64,000 bases of DNA from contig NZ_JAFEMB010000007.1 in the NCBI RefSeq assembly GCF_016892705.1, forward strand, positions 123,390 to 187,389, written 5' to 3'. Shown here in pieces: positions 35,406 to 43,330 of the stretch. Below the pieces are notes generated by a model, which ran no database searches, was not told the DNA's origin, and was given only the letters and a program-made list of their open reading frames with translations. The position numbers were made by a program, and so were the translations under genes. Position 1 is the first letter of the stretch; each line of letters starts with the position of its first letter. Origin of the DNA: Microvirga pudoricolor (GTDB taxonomy: Bacteria > Pseudomonadota > Alphaproteobacteria > Rhizobiales > Beijerinckiaceae).

Positions 35406-36191
35406 ATGCCGAATGCGATAGGCGAGGTCATGATGCAAAGCTTCCACTTACGTCCGATTGGCGCGTCTCTCTTCGTCTGGCTGGCCCTCACGGGACTGGC
35501 CCAGGCCAAGTGCCAGGATGCGCCCAACCCCGGCGTCGACTGGTCGGGATGCGCGAAAACCCAGCTTTTTCTTTCCAACGACGACCTAACGGGTGCGAAC
35601 TTCTCCCGAGCGCAGGTTTCCGCGACGGACCTGACGGGGTCGAACCTGTCAGGAGCCAAGCTCTCGGAGGCCGAGATGAGCCGCGCCAGGTTCGACGGCG
35701 CCAACCTCGCGGGCGCGGATCTCACGAAGGCGGTCGGTTGGCGGACGAATTTCCAGAAGGCTAATCTGGAGCGGGCAAACCTGACCTCGGCCGATCTCAG
35801 CCGGTCCAATTTCGCGGGCGCCCGCCTGGCCGGCGCGAGCTTGACGAAGTCGGAACTTAACCGATCCGATTTCACGGGAGCGGACTTGTCGAAGGTCGAT
35901 CTCTCCCGGGCGGAACTCGCCCGCGTGGTTTTCGCGAAGGCCAAGCTTCAGGGCGTAAACGTCAGCTTCTCGAACCTCGCCCGAGCCCGCCTCGAGGGCC
36001 TCGACCTGAATGGGGTCAATCTCACCGGCGCATACCTTTTTCTCACGCAGATCGCCGGAACGGACCTGTCCGCCACCAGCGGCCTCAAGCAGGACCAGAT
36101 CGCGCTCGCATGCGGCGATCCACGGACGAAACTGCCGGACGGGATCACAGCCCCGAAGACCTGGCCGTGCCCCAGCGACGAAGCGGATTAA
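35406..36191 (+). CDS. Exported pentapeptide-repeat protein
   Basis: The 261-residue protein has a signal peptide (SLFVWLALTGLAQA) and about 140 residues of pentapeptide repeats A(D/N)LXX, for example NFSRA, DLTGS, NLSGA, RFDGA, NLAGA, starting near residue 55. Such repeats fold into a square right-handed beta helix. Unlike cytoplasmic Qnr-type proteins it is exported. Start codons at 35430 and 35433 are alternatives and would shorten the N-terminus by eight or nine residues. It shares a TTAA stop with the convergent OGFr-domain gene. Confidence 0.85.
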   Translation: MPNAIGEVMMQSFHLRPIGASLFVWLALTGLAQAKCQDAPNPGVDWSGCAKTQLFLSNDDLTGANFSRAQVSATDLTGSNLSGAKLSEAEMSRARFDGANLAGADLTKAVGWRTNFQKANLERANLTSADLSRSNFAGARLAGASLTKSELNRSDFTGADLSKVDLSRAELARVVFAKAKLQGVNVSFSNLARARLEGLDLNGVNLTGAYLFLTQIAGTDLSATSGLKQDQIALACGDPRTKLPDGITAPKTWPCPSDEAD

Positions 36192-36667
36192 GCCAAAGCC
36201 CCGCAGGCGGCGTGCCAATAGCGCAGGTTTTCGGGATTGATGGGGCGGCCTGCCGCTTCGTGGCGCTCCATGACCGCTTCGTGGAAGGCCCGCGCGGCGT
36301 CCTGGCCGAGAAGTTCGCGGAGGCTCGCGATGATGCGGCTGATGCGCAGATGGTTATGGTCACTCCAGGTCAACCAGCCGTCGAAGCAAGCGTAGAATCC
36401 CAGCATCATGTCGCTCGCGTGGACGAGTGCTGTGCGAGCCTTTGGATCCGCCCGAATAGCTTCAGCCTCAGCCTGGGTGAGCACAGGAGCGCCGGGCTGG
36501 GCCATGCTGCGGGTGCGCAAGGGGAACAGCCACTGGATGTAGTCGTGGACGGCTTCGAGGCGATGGTCGTCGAATGCCAGCACGTCTCCGACGAGGCGGC
36601 CGCGACCGTCCGTACCGGTACCCGACAGGAAAGCATGCAGAGGTCCGGTTGGATGAACGGCATTCAT
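36188..36667 (-). CDS. Opioid growth factor receptor (OGFr)-domain protein
   Basis: The protein shows the OGFr N-terminal signature: PLHAFLSGTGTDGRGRLVGD then DHRLEAVHDYIQWLFPL, which is strongly conserved between animal OGFr and its bacterial relatives. Starting at 36667 (MNAVHPTG) gives 159 residues; a longer reading to 36733 adds 22 residues of uncertain value. The bacterial proteins have no known function and the name is historical. It is soluble. Confidence 0.85.
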   Translation of the reverse strand: MNAVHPTGPLHAFLSGTGTDGRGRLVGDVLAFDDHRLEAVHDYIQWLFPLRTRSMAQPGAPVLTQAEAEAIRADPKARTALVHASDMMLGFYACFDGWLTWSDHNHLRISRIIASLRELLGQDAARAFHEAVMERHEAAGRPINPENLRYWHAACGALA

Positions 36668-36848
36668 GGCTGCATCTACGCTCCACACGCCGACAACGCC
36701 GGGCCGGCCAAAGGGTTTGGTCGTAGCCGGCATTCGTCTTTAGGCGCATGCAGTTCACGCGATCCCATCATAAGTCCTTGGGATCCTTGAAACGAACATC
36801 TCCTCCGGATTGGGCTCTTGGGCCAAACACGACTGCACCGGCTTGTGT

Positions 36849-36874
36849 TCAATTCATATAATATTATTAATTGA
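36849..36874 (+). promoter_or_regulatory. AT-rich dyad upstream of the ytfQ-like gene
   Basis: TCAATT and AATTGA flank a core containing the perfect palindrome ATAATATTAT in an otherwise GC-rich region, 62 bases upstream of the binding-protein ATG. The operon carries its own FadR-type regulator, so an operator or an AT-rich promoter are both possible. Confidence 0.45.
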
Positions 36875-36935
36875 GGCAGGCCGAAGGGCTGACAGAGCCG
36901 ACAAGGCCGCTCAACACGGGAATGGGAGAGAACGC

Positions 36936-37898
36936 ATGAAGGCTCGTCATCTCTTGACGACACTCGCTGTCGCCGCGCTGACGCTCGGATCGGGTGCCGC
37001 CTACGCGCAGACCAAGATGAAGATCGGCTTCTCGCAGGTCGGTTCCGAATCCGGCTGGCGCGCCGCCGAGACGAAGGTCTCCAAGATCGAGGCGGACAAG
37101 CGCGGCGTCGACCTGCGCATCTCCGACGCGCAGCAGAAGCAGGAAAACCAGATCCGCGCGGTCCGCTCCTTCATCACCCAGGGCGTGGACGCCATCTTTA
37201 TCGCGCCCGTGGTGGCGACTGGGTGGGACGCCGTCCTGAAGGAGGCCAAGGACGCCAAGATTCCGGTCGTTCTCCTCGACCGCGCCATCGATACGAAGGA
37301 CGACACCCTCTATCTCACGGCGGTGACCTCGGACACGGTCTACGAGGGCAAGGTCGCGGGCGAATGGCTCGCCAAGGAGACCGGCGGCAAGTGCAACGTG
37401 GTCGAACTACAGGGCACCGTCGGCTCGAGCCCGGCCATCAACCGCAAGAAAGGCTTCGATGACGTCGTCGCCGCCAATCCGGGCATGAAGATCGTCCGCA
37501 CCCAGTCCGGCGATTTCACCCGGACGAAGGGCAAGGAGGTGATGGAAAGCTTCATCAAGGCCGAGGGTGGAGGCAAGAACATCTGCGCGGTCTATGCCCA
37601 TAACGACGACATGGCGATCGGCGCGATCCAGGCCATCAAGGAAGCCGGTCTCAAGCCCGGCAAGGACATCAAGGTCGTGTCCATCGACGGCGTGCCGGAC
37701 ATCTTCAAGGCCATGGCCGACGGCGAGGCGAACGCCACCGTGGAGCTGACCCCCAACATGGCGGGCCCAGCCCTCGACGCCCTCATGGCCTACAAGAAGG
37801 ACGGGACCGCGCCGAAAAAGTGGATCCAGACCTCATCCAAGCTCTTCCTGCCAGACACCGCGAAGGCCGAGTACGACCAGCGCAAGGATATGTACTGA
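36936..37898 (+). CDS. Sugar ABC transporter substrate-binding protein, YtfQ-like
   Basis: A 320-residue binder with a signal peptide (MKARHLLTTLAVAALTLGSG, cleaved near AYAQ) and the family-2 ribose-type fold. KMKIGFSQVGSESGWRAAET near the N-terminus is characteristic of YtfQ, the galactofuranose binder, and YAHNDDMAIGAIQAIKEAG is the hinge-side motif. GGGAGAG precedes the ATG at 36936. It heads a complete CUT2 operon. Confidence 0.92.
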   Translation: MKARHLLTTLAVAALTLGSGAAYAQTKMKIGFSQVGSESGWRAAETKVSKIEADKRGVDLRISDAQQKQENQIRAVRSFITQGVDAIFIAPVVATGWDAVLKEAKDAKIPVVLLDRAIDTKDDTLYLTAVTSDTVYEGKVAGEWLAKETGGKCNVVELQGTVGSSPAINRKKGFDDVVAANPGMKIVRTQSGDFTRTKGKEVMESFIKAEGGGKNICAVYAHNDDMAIGAIQAIKEAGLKPGKDIKVVSIDGVPDIFKAMADGEANATVELTPNMAGPALDALMAYKKDGTAPKKWIQTSSKLFLPDTAKAEYDQRKDMY

Positions 37899-37903
37899 GC
37901 ACT

Positions 37904-37931
37904 GTGCGGGAGCGGCTTGCCGCTCCCGCAC
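37904..37931 (+). terminator. Intra-operon hairpin after the YtfQ-like gene
   Basis: A perfect 12-base-pair stem GTGCGGGAGCGG/CCGCTCCCGCAC with a CTTG loop lies 5 bases after the binder stop. No T tract follows, so it probably stabilises the binder mRNA rather than terminating strongly. Confidence 0.75.
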
Positions 37932-37960
37932 CCTCAAGGATTCAGGCTGACGGAGGCCCC

Positions 37961-39475
37961 ATGGCAGGGCAGGACATGCTGGCGGGCGCGCCGCTACTGG
38001 AACTCGCCGGGCTGTCGAAGGCCTTTCCGGGTGTCCAAGCCTTGGACGGAGTCGATTTCCGCCTCCAGCGCGGCGAGATCCACGCGCTCCTGGGCGAGAA
38101 CGGCGCCGGGAAGTCCACCCTCATCAAGGTTCTGACGGGCGTGTTCCGGCGTGATGCTGGGGTCGTCCGCTTGGACGGCCGGGAGATCGAGGCCCGGGAT
38201 CCAGCCGACGCGCTCGCGCTCGGGATCGGAACTGTCTACCAGGAAGTCAACATGCTGCCGAACCTGTCGGTGGCGGAAAACCTGTTCATCGGCCGCCAGC
38301 CCAGCCGCTTCGGGCTCGTGGCCACGCGCGAGATCCGCCGCCGCTCGGAGGCGATCCTGAGCGGCTATGGCCTCGACATTAACGTCGCCGACCCCCTGGG
38401 GACGTTTTCCGTCGCGGTCCAGCAGATCGTCGCCATCGCCCGCGCGGTCGACCTGTCGGCCAAGGTTCTCATCCTCGACGAGCCCACGGCCAGCCTGGAT
38501 GCGGGCGAGGTCAACACGCTGTTCGGCATCCTGCGCGGTCTCAAGGCGAAAGGCATCGGGATCGTCTTCGTCACCCATTTCCTCGACCAGGTTTATGCGG
38601 TCTGCGACCGCATCACCGTGCTCCGCAACGGACGCCTCGTCGGCTCGCGGGAAACCGCCGCCCTGCCGCGTCTCGAACTCGTCTCCATGATGCTCGGCCG
38701 CGAGCTGGCCGAGGAAGCGCTGCACCGGAATCACCGGCCTCCGGTCATCGGCGAGCCCATCATAGCCTTCAAGGATTACGGCAAGAACCGTCTGGTCGCG
38801 CCCTTCGATCTGGCCCTCCGGCGCGGCGAGGTGGTGGGGCTCGCGGGCCTCCTGGGTTCGGGCCGCACCGAAACCGCCAAGCTCGTTTTCGGTATCGAGA
38901 AGACGGATCACGGGCAGGCTTATGTGGACGGCAAGCCCGTCCGCATCGCCTCGCCCCGGGACGCCGCCCGTCTCGGCTTCGGATTTTGTCCGGAAGACCG
39001 CAAGAGCGAGGGCATCGTGGCGGAGCTTTCCGTGCGGGAGAACATCATCCTGGCACTCCAGGCCCAGCGCGGCTGGCTGCGCCTGCTTCCGCGCGGCCGC
39101 CAGGACGAGATTGCCAGCCGGTTCATCAAGCTTCTCGACATCCGCACGTCTGACGCCGAGAAACCCATCGGGCTCCTGTCCGGCGGGAATCAGCAGAAAG
39201 CGATGCTGGCGCGGTGGCTTGCCACCGAGCCGCGCTTCCTCATCCTCGACGAGCCCACACGCGGCATCGATGTGGGCGCACACGCGGAGATCATCCGTCT
39301 CATCGAGAGCCTGTGCGAGGACGGCCTAGCGCTCCTGGTGATCTCTTCGGAGCTGGAGGAGATCGCCGCCTACAGCGACCGTGTCGTCGTCCTGCGCGAC
39401 CGGCGCCACGTGCGCGAACTGTCCGGCACCGAGGTGTCCGCCGATGCCATCATGACCACCATCGCGAGCCAGTGA
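37961..39475 (+). CDS. Sugar ABC transporter ATP-binding protein, YtfR-like (two ATPase domains)
   Basis: A 504-residue ATPase with two nucleotide-binding halves, as in RbsA and YtfR. The first half has the Walker A GENGAGKST near residue 43 and Walker B VLILDEPTASLDAG; the second has the degenerate site GLLGSGRTETAK, signature LSGGNQQKAML and Walker B FLILDEPTRGIDVG. GGAGG precedes the ATG at 37961. The stop is followed directly by the ATG of the first permease. Confidence 0.93.
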   Translation: MAGQDMLAGAPLLELAGLSKAFPGVQALDGVDFRLQRGEIHALLGENGAGKSTLIKVLTGVFRRDAGVVRLDGREIEARDPADALALGIGTVYQEVNMLPNLSVAENLFIGRQPSRFGLVATREIRRRSEAILSGYGLDINVADPLGTFSVAVQQIVAIARAVDLSAKVLILDEPTASLDAGEVNTLFGILRGLKAKGIGIVFVTHFLDQVYAVCDRITVLRNGRLVGSRETAALPRLELVSMMLGRELAEEALHRNHRPPVIGEPIIAFKDYGKNRLVAPFDLALRRGEVVGLAGLLGSGRTETAKLVFGIEKTDHGQAYVDGKPVRIASPRDAARLGFGFCPEDRKSEGIVAELSVRENIILALQAQRGWLRLLPRGRQDEIASRFIKLLDIRTSDAEKPIGLLSGGNQQKAMLARWLATEPRFLILDEPTRGIDVGAHAEIIRLIESLCEDGLALLVISSELEEIAAYSDRVVVLRDRRHVRELSGTEVSADAIMTTIASQ

Positions 39476-40480
39476 ATGAGTACCGTCGTGCCGGTTCCGG
39501 CCTCCCGCGCCATGCCGAAAGGCCTCCCGCAGGTTGCGGCTCTCCTCGTCGTCTTCCTGGTCAACTGGCTCGTCTTTCGCGACTTTTTCGCGATCCGGCT
39601 GCAGGATGGGCGCCTCTTCGGCAGCCTCATCGATGTGTTCAACCGGGGCGCGCCGGTGGCGCTTTTGGCGCTCGGCATGACGCTCGTCATCGCCACGCGC
39701 GGCATCGACCTGTCGGTGGGGGCCGTGATGGCCATCGCGGGCGCCACGGCGGCGACGCTGACCGCACAGGGCTATCCGTTGCCCGTGGTGCTGCTCGCGG
39801 CCTGCGGCATCGGTCTCCTGTGCGGGCTCTGGAACGGTTTCTTGGTCGCCGTGCTCGAAATCCAGCCCATCGTCGCGACGCTCATCCTCATGGTGGCCGG
39901 GCGTGGCTTCGCGCAGCTCATCACCGAGGGACAGATCGTCACCTTCGTGAGCCAGGGGTTGTCCGCCATCGGCAGCGGTTCCTTCCTCATGCTGCCCATG
40001 CCCGTGGTGATCGCGGCCGCGATGCTCGTCGTCACCCATGCGCTCGTGCGGTTCACCGCCCTGGGCCTGTTCATCGAATCCATCGGCGCCAATGTGCGCT
40101 CCAGCGCCTATGCGGGAGTCAGCACCAGGGTCGTGACCATCGCGGTTTACATGTGGTGCGGCCTCTGTGCCTCGATCGCCGGTCTCATCGTGACGGCGGA
40201 CATCCGAGGTGCCGACGCGAACAACGCCGGATTGTGGCTTGAGCTCGATGCGATCCTGGCCGTCGTCATCGGCGGCACGTCCCTGTTCGGCGGCCGCTTC
40301 AGCCTTGGATTGTCGGTGGTGGGCGCGCTTATCATCCAGGCCATGAACACCGGCATCCTGCTCAGCGGCTACAAGCCCGAATACAACCTGATCGTGAAGG
40401 CCCTCGTGGTGCTCGCCGTGCTGCTGGCGCAATCGCCGGTCCTGTCGGGCTTCAAGGCTGCCTGGAAGACAAAGTCATGA
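39476..40480 (+). CDS. Sugar ABC transporter permease, YtfT-like
   Basis: A 334-residue inner-membrane permease of the ribose type with about ten hydrophobic segments and the motif GMTLVIATRGIDLSVGAVMAIAG at about residues 67-89, conserved in this family. It starts directly after the ATPase stop and overlaps the second permease by four bases (ATGA). Confidence 0.92.
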   Translation: MSTVVPVPASRAMPKGLPQVAALLVVFLVNWLVFRDFFAIRLQDGRLFGSLIDVFNRGAPVALLALGMTLVIATRGIDLSVGAVMAIAGATAATLTAQGYPLPVVLLAACGIGLLCGLWNGFLVAVLEIQPIVATLILMVAGRGFAQLITEGQIVTFVSQGLSAIGSGSFLMLPMPVVIAAAMLVVTHALVRFTALGLFIESIGANVRSSAYAGVSTRVVTIAVYMWCGLCASIAGLIVTADIRGADANNAGLWLELDAILAVVIGGTSLFGGRFSLGLSVVGALIIQAMNTGILLSGYKPEYNLIVKALVVLAVLLAQSPVLSGFKAAWKTKS

Positions 40481-41451
40481 TGCGCCGCCAGCTTCCTCTT
40501 TTCATCACCATCGCGGTCTTCCTGGCGGGGTACGCGATCTGCCTTGCCCAGTTTCCGAGCTTCGCCTCCACCCGCGTGATCGCCAACCTCCTCACCGACA
40601 ACGCCTTCTTGGGGATCGTCGCGGTAGGCATGACCTTCGTGATCATTTCGGGCGGCATCGACCTCTCGGTCGGGTCGGTCATCGCCTTCACGGGCGTGTT
40701 CATCGCCATCACCACGGAGCAATATGGGGTCAGCCCGTATGTGGCTTTCGCCATGATCCTGGTCATCGCGGCGGCGTTCGGCGCCGGGATGGGATACATC
40801 ATCCACACGTTTCAGATCCCGGCCTTCATCGTAACCCTGGCGGGCATGTTCCTGGCCCGGGGCATGAGCTTCGTGCTCACCACCGACTCGATCCCCATCA
40901 GCGCGCCGCTCTATGGCGACATCACCGACATGGCGTTCCTGCTGCCGGGGGGAGGGCGGCTCACCTTCATCGCCATCGTGATGCTGCTGGTGGTCGCGGT
41001 CGGCATGGTGCTGGCCCATTTCACGAAATTTGGCGCGAACGTCTATGCCCTCGGCGGCAACCGGACCTCCGCCGAGCTGATGGGCGTTCCGGTCGGCCGG
41101 ACGACGATCCAGATCTATACCCTGTCGAGCGTGCTCGCGGCTCTCTCGGGGATCGTGTTCTCGTTCTACACCTCGGCCGGATATTCCCTTGCGGCAACCG
41201 GCGTCGAGCTTGACACCATCGCGGCCGTCGTGATCGGTGGCACTCTGCTGACGGGCGGATACGGCACGATCTTCGGAACCTTCGTGGGCGTGCTGATCCA
41301 GGGGCTGATCCAGACCTACATCACGTTCGAGGGCACCTTGAGCTCCTGGTGGACCAAGATCGCCATCGGGGCGCTCCTCTTCGCCTTCATCGCTCTCCAG
41401 CGGGGACTGACGGTCCTGTCCTCGCGCAACAATCCGGTGCTCCGAATCTGA
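40477..41451 (+). CDS. Sugar ABC transporter permease, YjfF-like
   Basis: A 324-residue inner-membrane permease with the same family motif (VGMTFVIISGGIDLSVGSVIAF). It pairs with the YtfT-like protein, as in the E. coli ytfQ-ytfR-ytfT-yjfF system. The FadR-type regulator gene starts 5 bases after its stop. Confidence 0.92.
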   Translation: MMRRQLPLFITIAVFLAGYAICLAQFPSFASTRVIANLLTDNAFLGIVAVGMTFVIISGGIDLSVGSVIAFTGVFIAITTEQYGVSPYVAFAMILVIAAAFGAGMGYIIHTFQIPAFIVTLAGMFLARGMSFVLTTDSIPISAPLYGDITDMAFLLPGGGRLTFIAIVMLLVVAVGMVLAHFTKFGANVYALGGNRTSAELMGVPVGRTTIQIYTLSSVLAALSGIVFSFYTSAGYSLAATGVELDTIAAVVIGGTLLTGGYGTIFGTFVGVLIQGLIQTYITFEGTLSSWWTKIAIGALLFAFIALQRGLTVLSSRNNPVLRI

Positions 41452-41456
41452 CAGCC

Positions 41457-42230
41457 ATGGTCGTTTTTCACCCGCAGCTCAAAACCGCCTCCCGGTCCCG
41501 ATCGGCTCACGATCTCGTGACCCACGGCATCGGCCGCGCCATCATCGAGGGGCAGTTCGCCGTCGGGTCGACGCTTCCGGGCGACATGGAGCTGATGGAA
41601 CGGTTCGGCGTGTCCCGCACGGCACTGCGCGAGGCCATGAAGACCCTGGCGGCCAAAGGACTGATCGAGTCCAAGACCAAGGTCGGCACGCGGGTGCTGG
41701 GCGAGAAGAACTGGAACATGTTCGATGCCGACATCCTCATGTGGCGGCTCCAGCTCGGGGTTGACCGCACCTTCATGGAAAGCCTGTTCGAGATCCGCCA
41801 AGCGCTGGAGCCCCTCGCGGCGGCGTCCGCTGCCCTCTACCGGACGGAGGCCGATATCGAGCGTCTGCGAGCGGCCCTGATGGCCATGCGCCTCGACCAT
41901 CACACGAAGGACAGCTTCACCCAGGCCGACCTGGCCTATCACCGTGCCATCCTGGACGCCTCGGCCAACCCCTTCCTCCAGTCCATGGGATCCGTGATCG
42001 AGGCGGCGCTCGCCACATCGTTCACCATCACGTCGCCGGTCGACAGCCCGGATCGGTTCGAGCTATCCAAGCGTCAGCACGGCGCTATTTTCGACGCCAT
42101 TGTGGCCCGGGACCCGCAAGGGGCGAGCGAGGCCATGACCGCCGTGATCCTCCAGGGCACCAAAGGAGCCGAGATCCACCGGTCCGATGCGCCCGTCGTT
42201 TCCATCGGGATCCAGCTCTTCGGTCAATGA
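41457..42230 (+). CDS. FadR-type GntR regulator of the sugar ABC operon
   Basis: A 257-residue regulator with an N-terminal winged helix (GSTLPGDMELMERFGVSRTALREAMKTL at about residues 37-64) and an FCD domain. It resembles regulators of sugar acids such as galactonate (DgoR-like). Being last in the ytfQRT-yjfF-like operon, it likely controls it, perhaps through the AT-rich dyad at 36.85 kb. Confidence 0.9.
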   Translation: MVVFHPQLKTASRSRSAHDLVTHGIGRAIIEGQFAVGSTLPGDMELMERFGVSRTALREAMKTLAAKGLIESKTKVGTRVLGEKNWNMFDADILMWRLQLGVDRTFMESLFEIRQALEPLAAASAALYRTEADIERLRAALMAMRLDHHTKDSFTQADLAYHRAILDASANPFLQSMGSVIEAALATSFTITSPVDSPDRFELSKRQHGAIFDAIVARDPQGASEAMTAVILQGTKGAEIHRSDAPVVSIGIQLFGQ

Positions 42231-42278
42231 GGGGCGGTGGGCCGTCGTTTCCGCCGCAGCCCTTTCGTTTGACATCCC

Positions 42279-42296
42279 TTGTCACATAAGCTTCAT
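42279..42296 (+). promoter_or_regulatory. Weak Pho-box-like site before the ferric-type binder
   Basis: TTGTCAC-ATAA-GCTTCAT fits the CTGTCAT-N4-CTGTCAT layout in 9 of 14 positions, 53 bases upstream of the binder start. It is the weakest of four such sites in this region. Confidence 0.35.
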
Positions 42297-42349
42297 CGGC
42301 GGCACCTATGGCTGGCCTCACCAATTCAGACGTGATGGGAATGAAATCC

Positions 42350-43330
42350 ATGAAGCGACTTGTCCTGGCCGCGATCGGCGTGGGGTTCCTGTCGTCGGCG
42401 GCCCTGGCGCAGGAAGTCGGCGGCAAGCTGGTGCTCTATACGAGCCAGCCCAATACGGACGCCCAGCAGACGATCGACGCCTTCAGGGCCAAACATCCCA
42501 AGGTCGACGTCACCTTCGTGCGCGACGGGACGCCCCGCATCTTGGCAAAGCTGCGGGCGGAGTTCGAGGCTGGCCAGCCCCAGGCCGACGTGCTGCTCAT
42601 CGCCGACAGCGTGACCATGGAGGGCCTCAAGAAGGAAGACCGACTCCTGGCGCATGAAGGGGCCGACACGTCGGCCTATCCGGCGGGCCTGCACGATCCC
42701 CAGAAGCAATGGTTCGCCACCAAGCTCATCACGACGGGCATCGCCTACAACACCCGGGCCACCTTCAAGCCGGCGTCCTGGGCTGATCTCCTCAAGACCG
42801 AGGTGAAGGGGCAGCTCGTCATGCCGAGCCCGCTCAATTCCGGCGCCGCCCTGATCCATGCCGCGACCCTGACGGGCAACCTGGAAGGCGGCTGGAAGTA
42901 TTACGAGAGCCTGAAGGACAACAACGCCATGGCGGGCGGCGGCAACGGCGACGTCCTCAAGAGCGTCGCCGGCGGCGAGAAGCTCTACGGCGTCATCGTC
43001 GACTACATGCCCATCCGCGAGAAGGCCAAGGGCGCGCCCATCGAGTTCGTGTTCCCGAAGGAGGGCGTCTCCGCCGTCACGGAACCCGTGGCGATCCTCA
43101 AGGCCACCAAGAACCCCGAGGCCGCCAAGGCCTTCATCGACTTCATCCTGTCGAAGGACGGCCAGGACCTGGCCCTCAAGCAGGGCTATATCGCGGCCCT
43201 CCCGAGCGTGGCCCTGCCGCCCGGCTACCCGGCCCGTGACACCATTAAGGTCATGAGCTTCGACGCCGCCAGGGCGCTGGCCGACGAGCAGAAGAACAAG
43301 ACGACTTTCGCGGATATCTTCGGCCAGTGA
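42350..43330 (+). CDS. ABC transporter substrate-binding protein, ferric/2-AEP-like family
   Basis: A 326-residue binder with a signal peptide (MKRLVLAAIGVGFLSSAALA). The start at 42350 is chosen because GGGA is nine bases upstream; ATG codons at 42335 and 42341 are alternatives. The mature protein (GKLVLYTSQPNTDAQQTIDAF) matches the Fbp/AfuA group, which also contains aminoethylphosphonate and polyamine-type binders. The fused permease follows with a GTGA overlap, and no ATPase gene is nearby. Iron is the default label, but the neighbourhood of Pho genes makes an organophosphorus ligand worth testing. Confidence 0.88.
   Translation: MKRLVLAAIGVGFLSSAALAQEVGGKLVLYTSQPNTDAQQTIDAFRAKHPKVDVTFVRDGTPRILAKLRAEFEAGQPQADVLLIADSVTMEGLKKEDRLLAHEGADTSAYPAGLHDPQKQWFATKLITTGIAYNTRATFKPASWADLLKTEVKGQLVMPSPLNSGAALIHAATLTGNLEGGWKYYESLKDNNAMAGGGNGDVLKSVAGGEKLYGVIVDYMPIREKAKGAPIEFVFPKEGVSAVTEPVAILKATKNPEAAKAFIDFILSKDGQDLALKQGYIAALPSVALPPGYPARDTIKVMSFDAARALADEQKNKTTFADIFGQ

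Noticed and set aside
37994..39283. A 429-codon reverse open frame across the YtfR-like ATPase
   Set aside because: It is antisense to a strongly conserved ATPase and has no recognisable motif.
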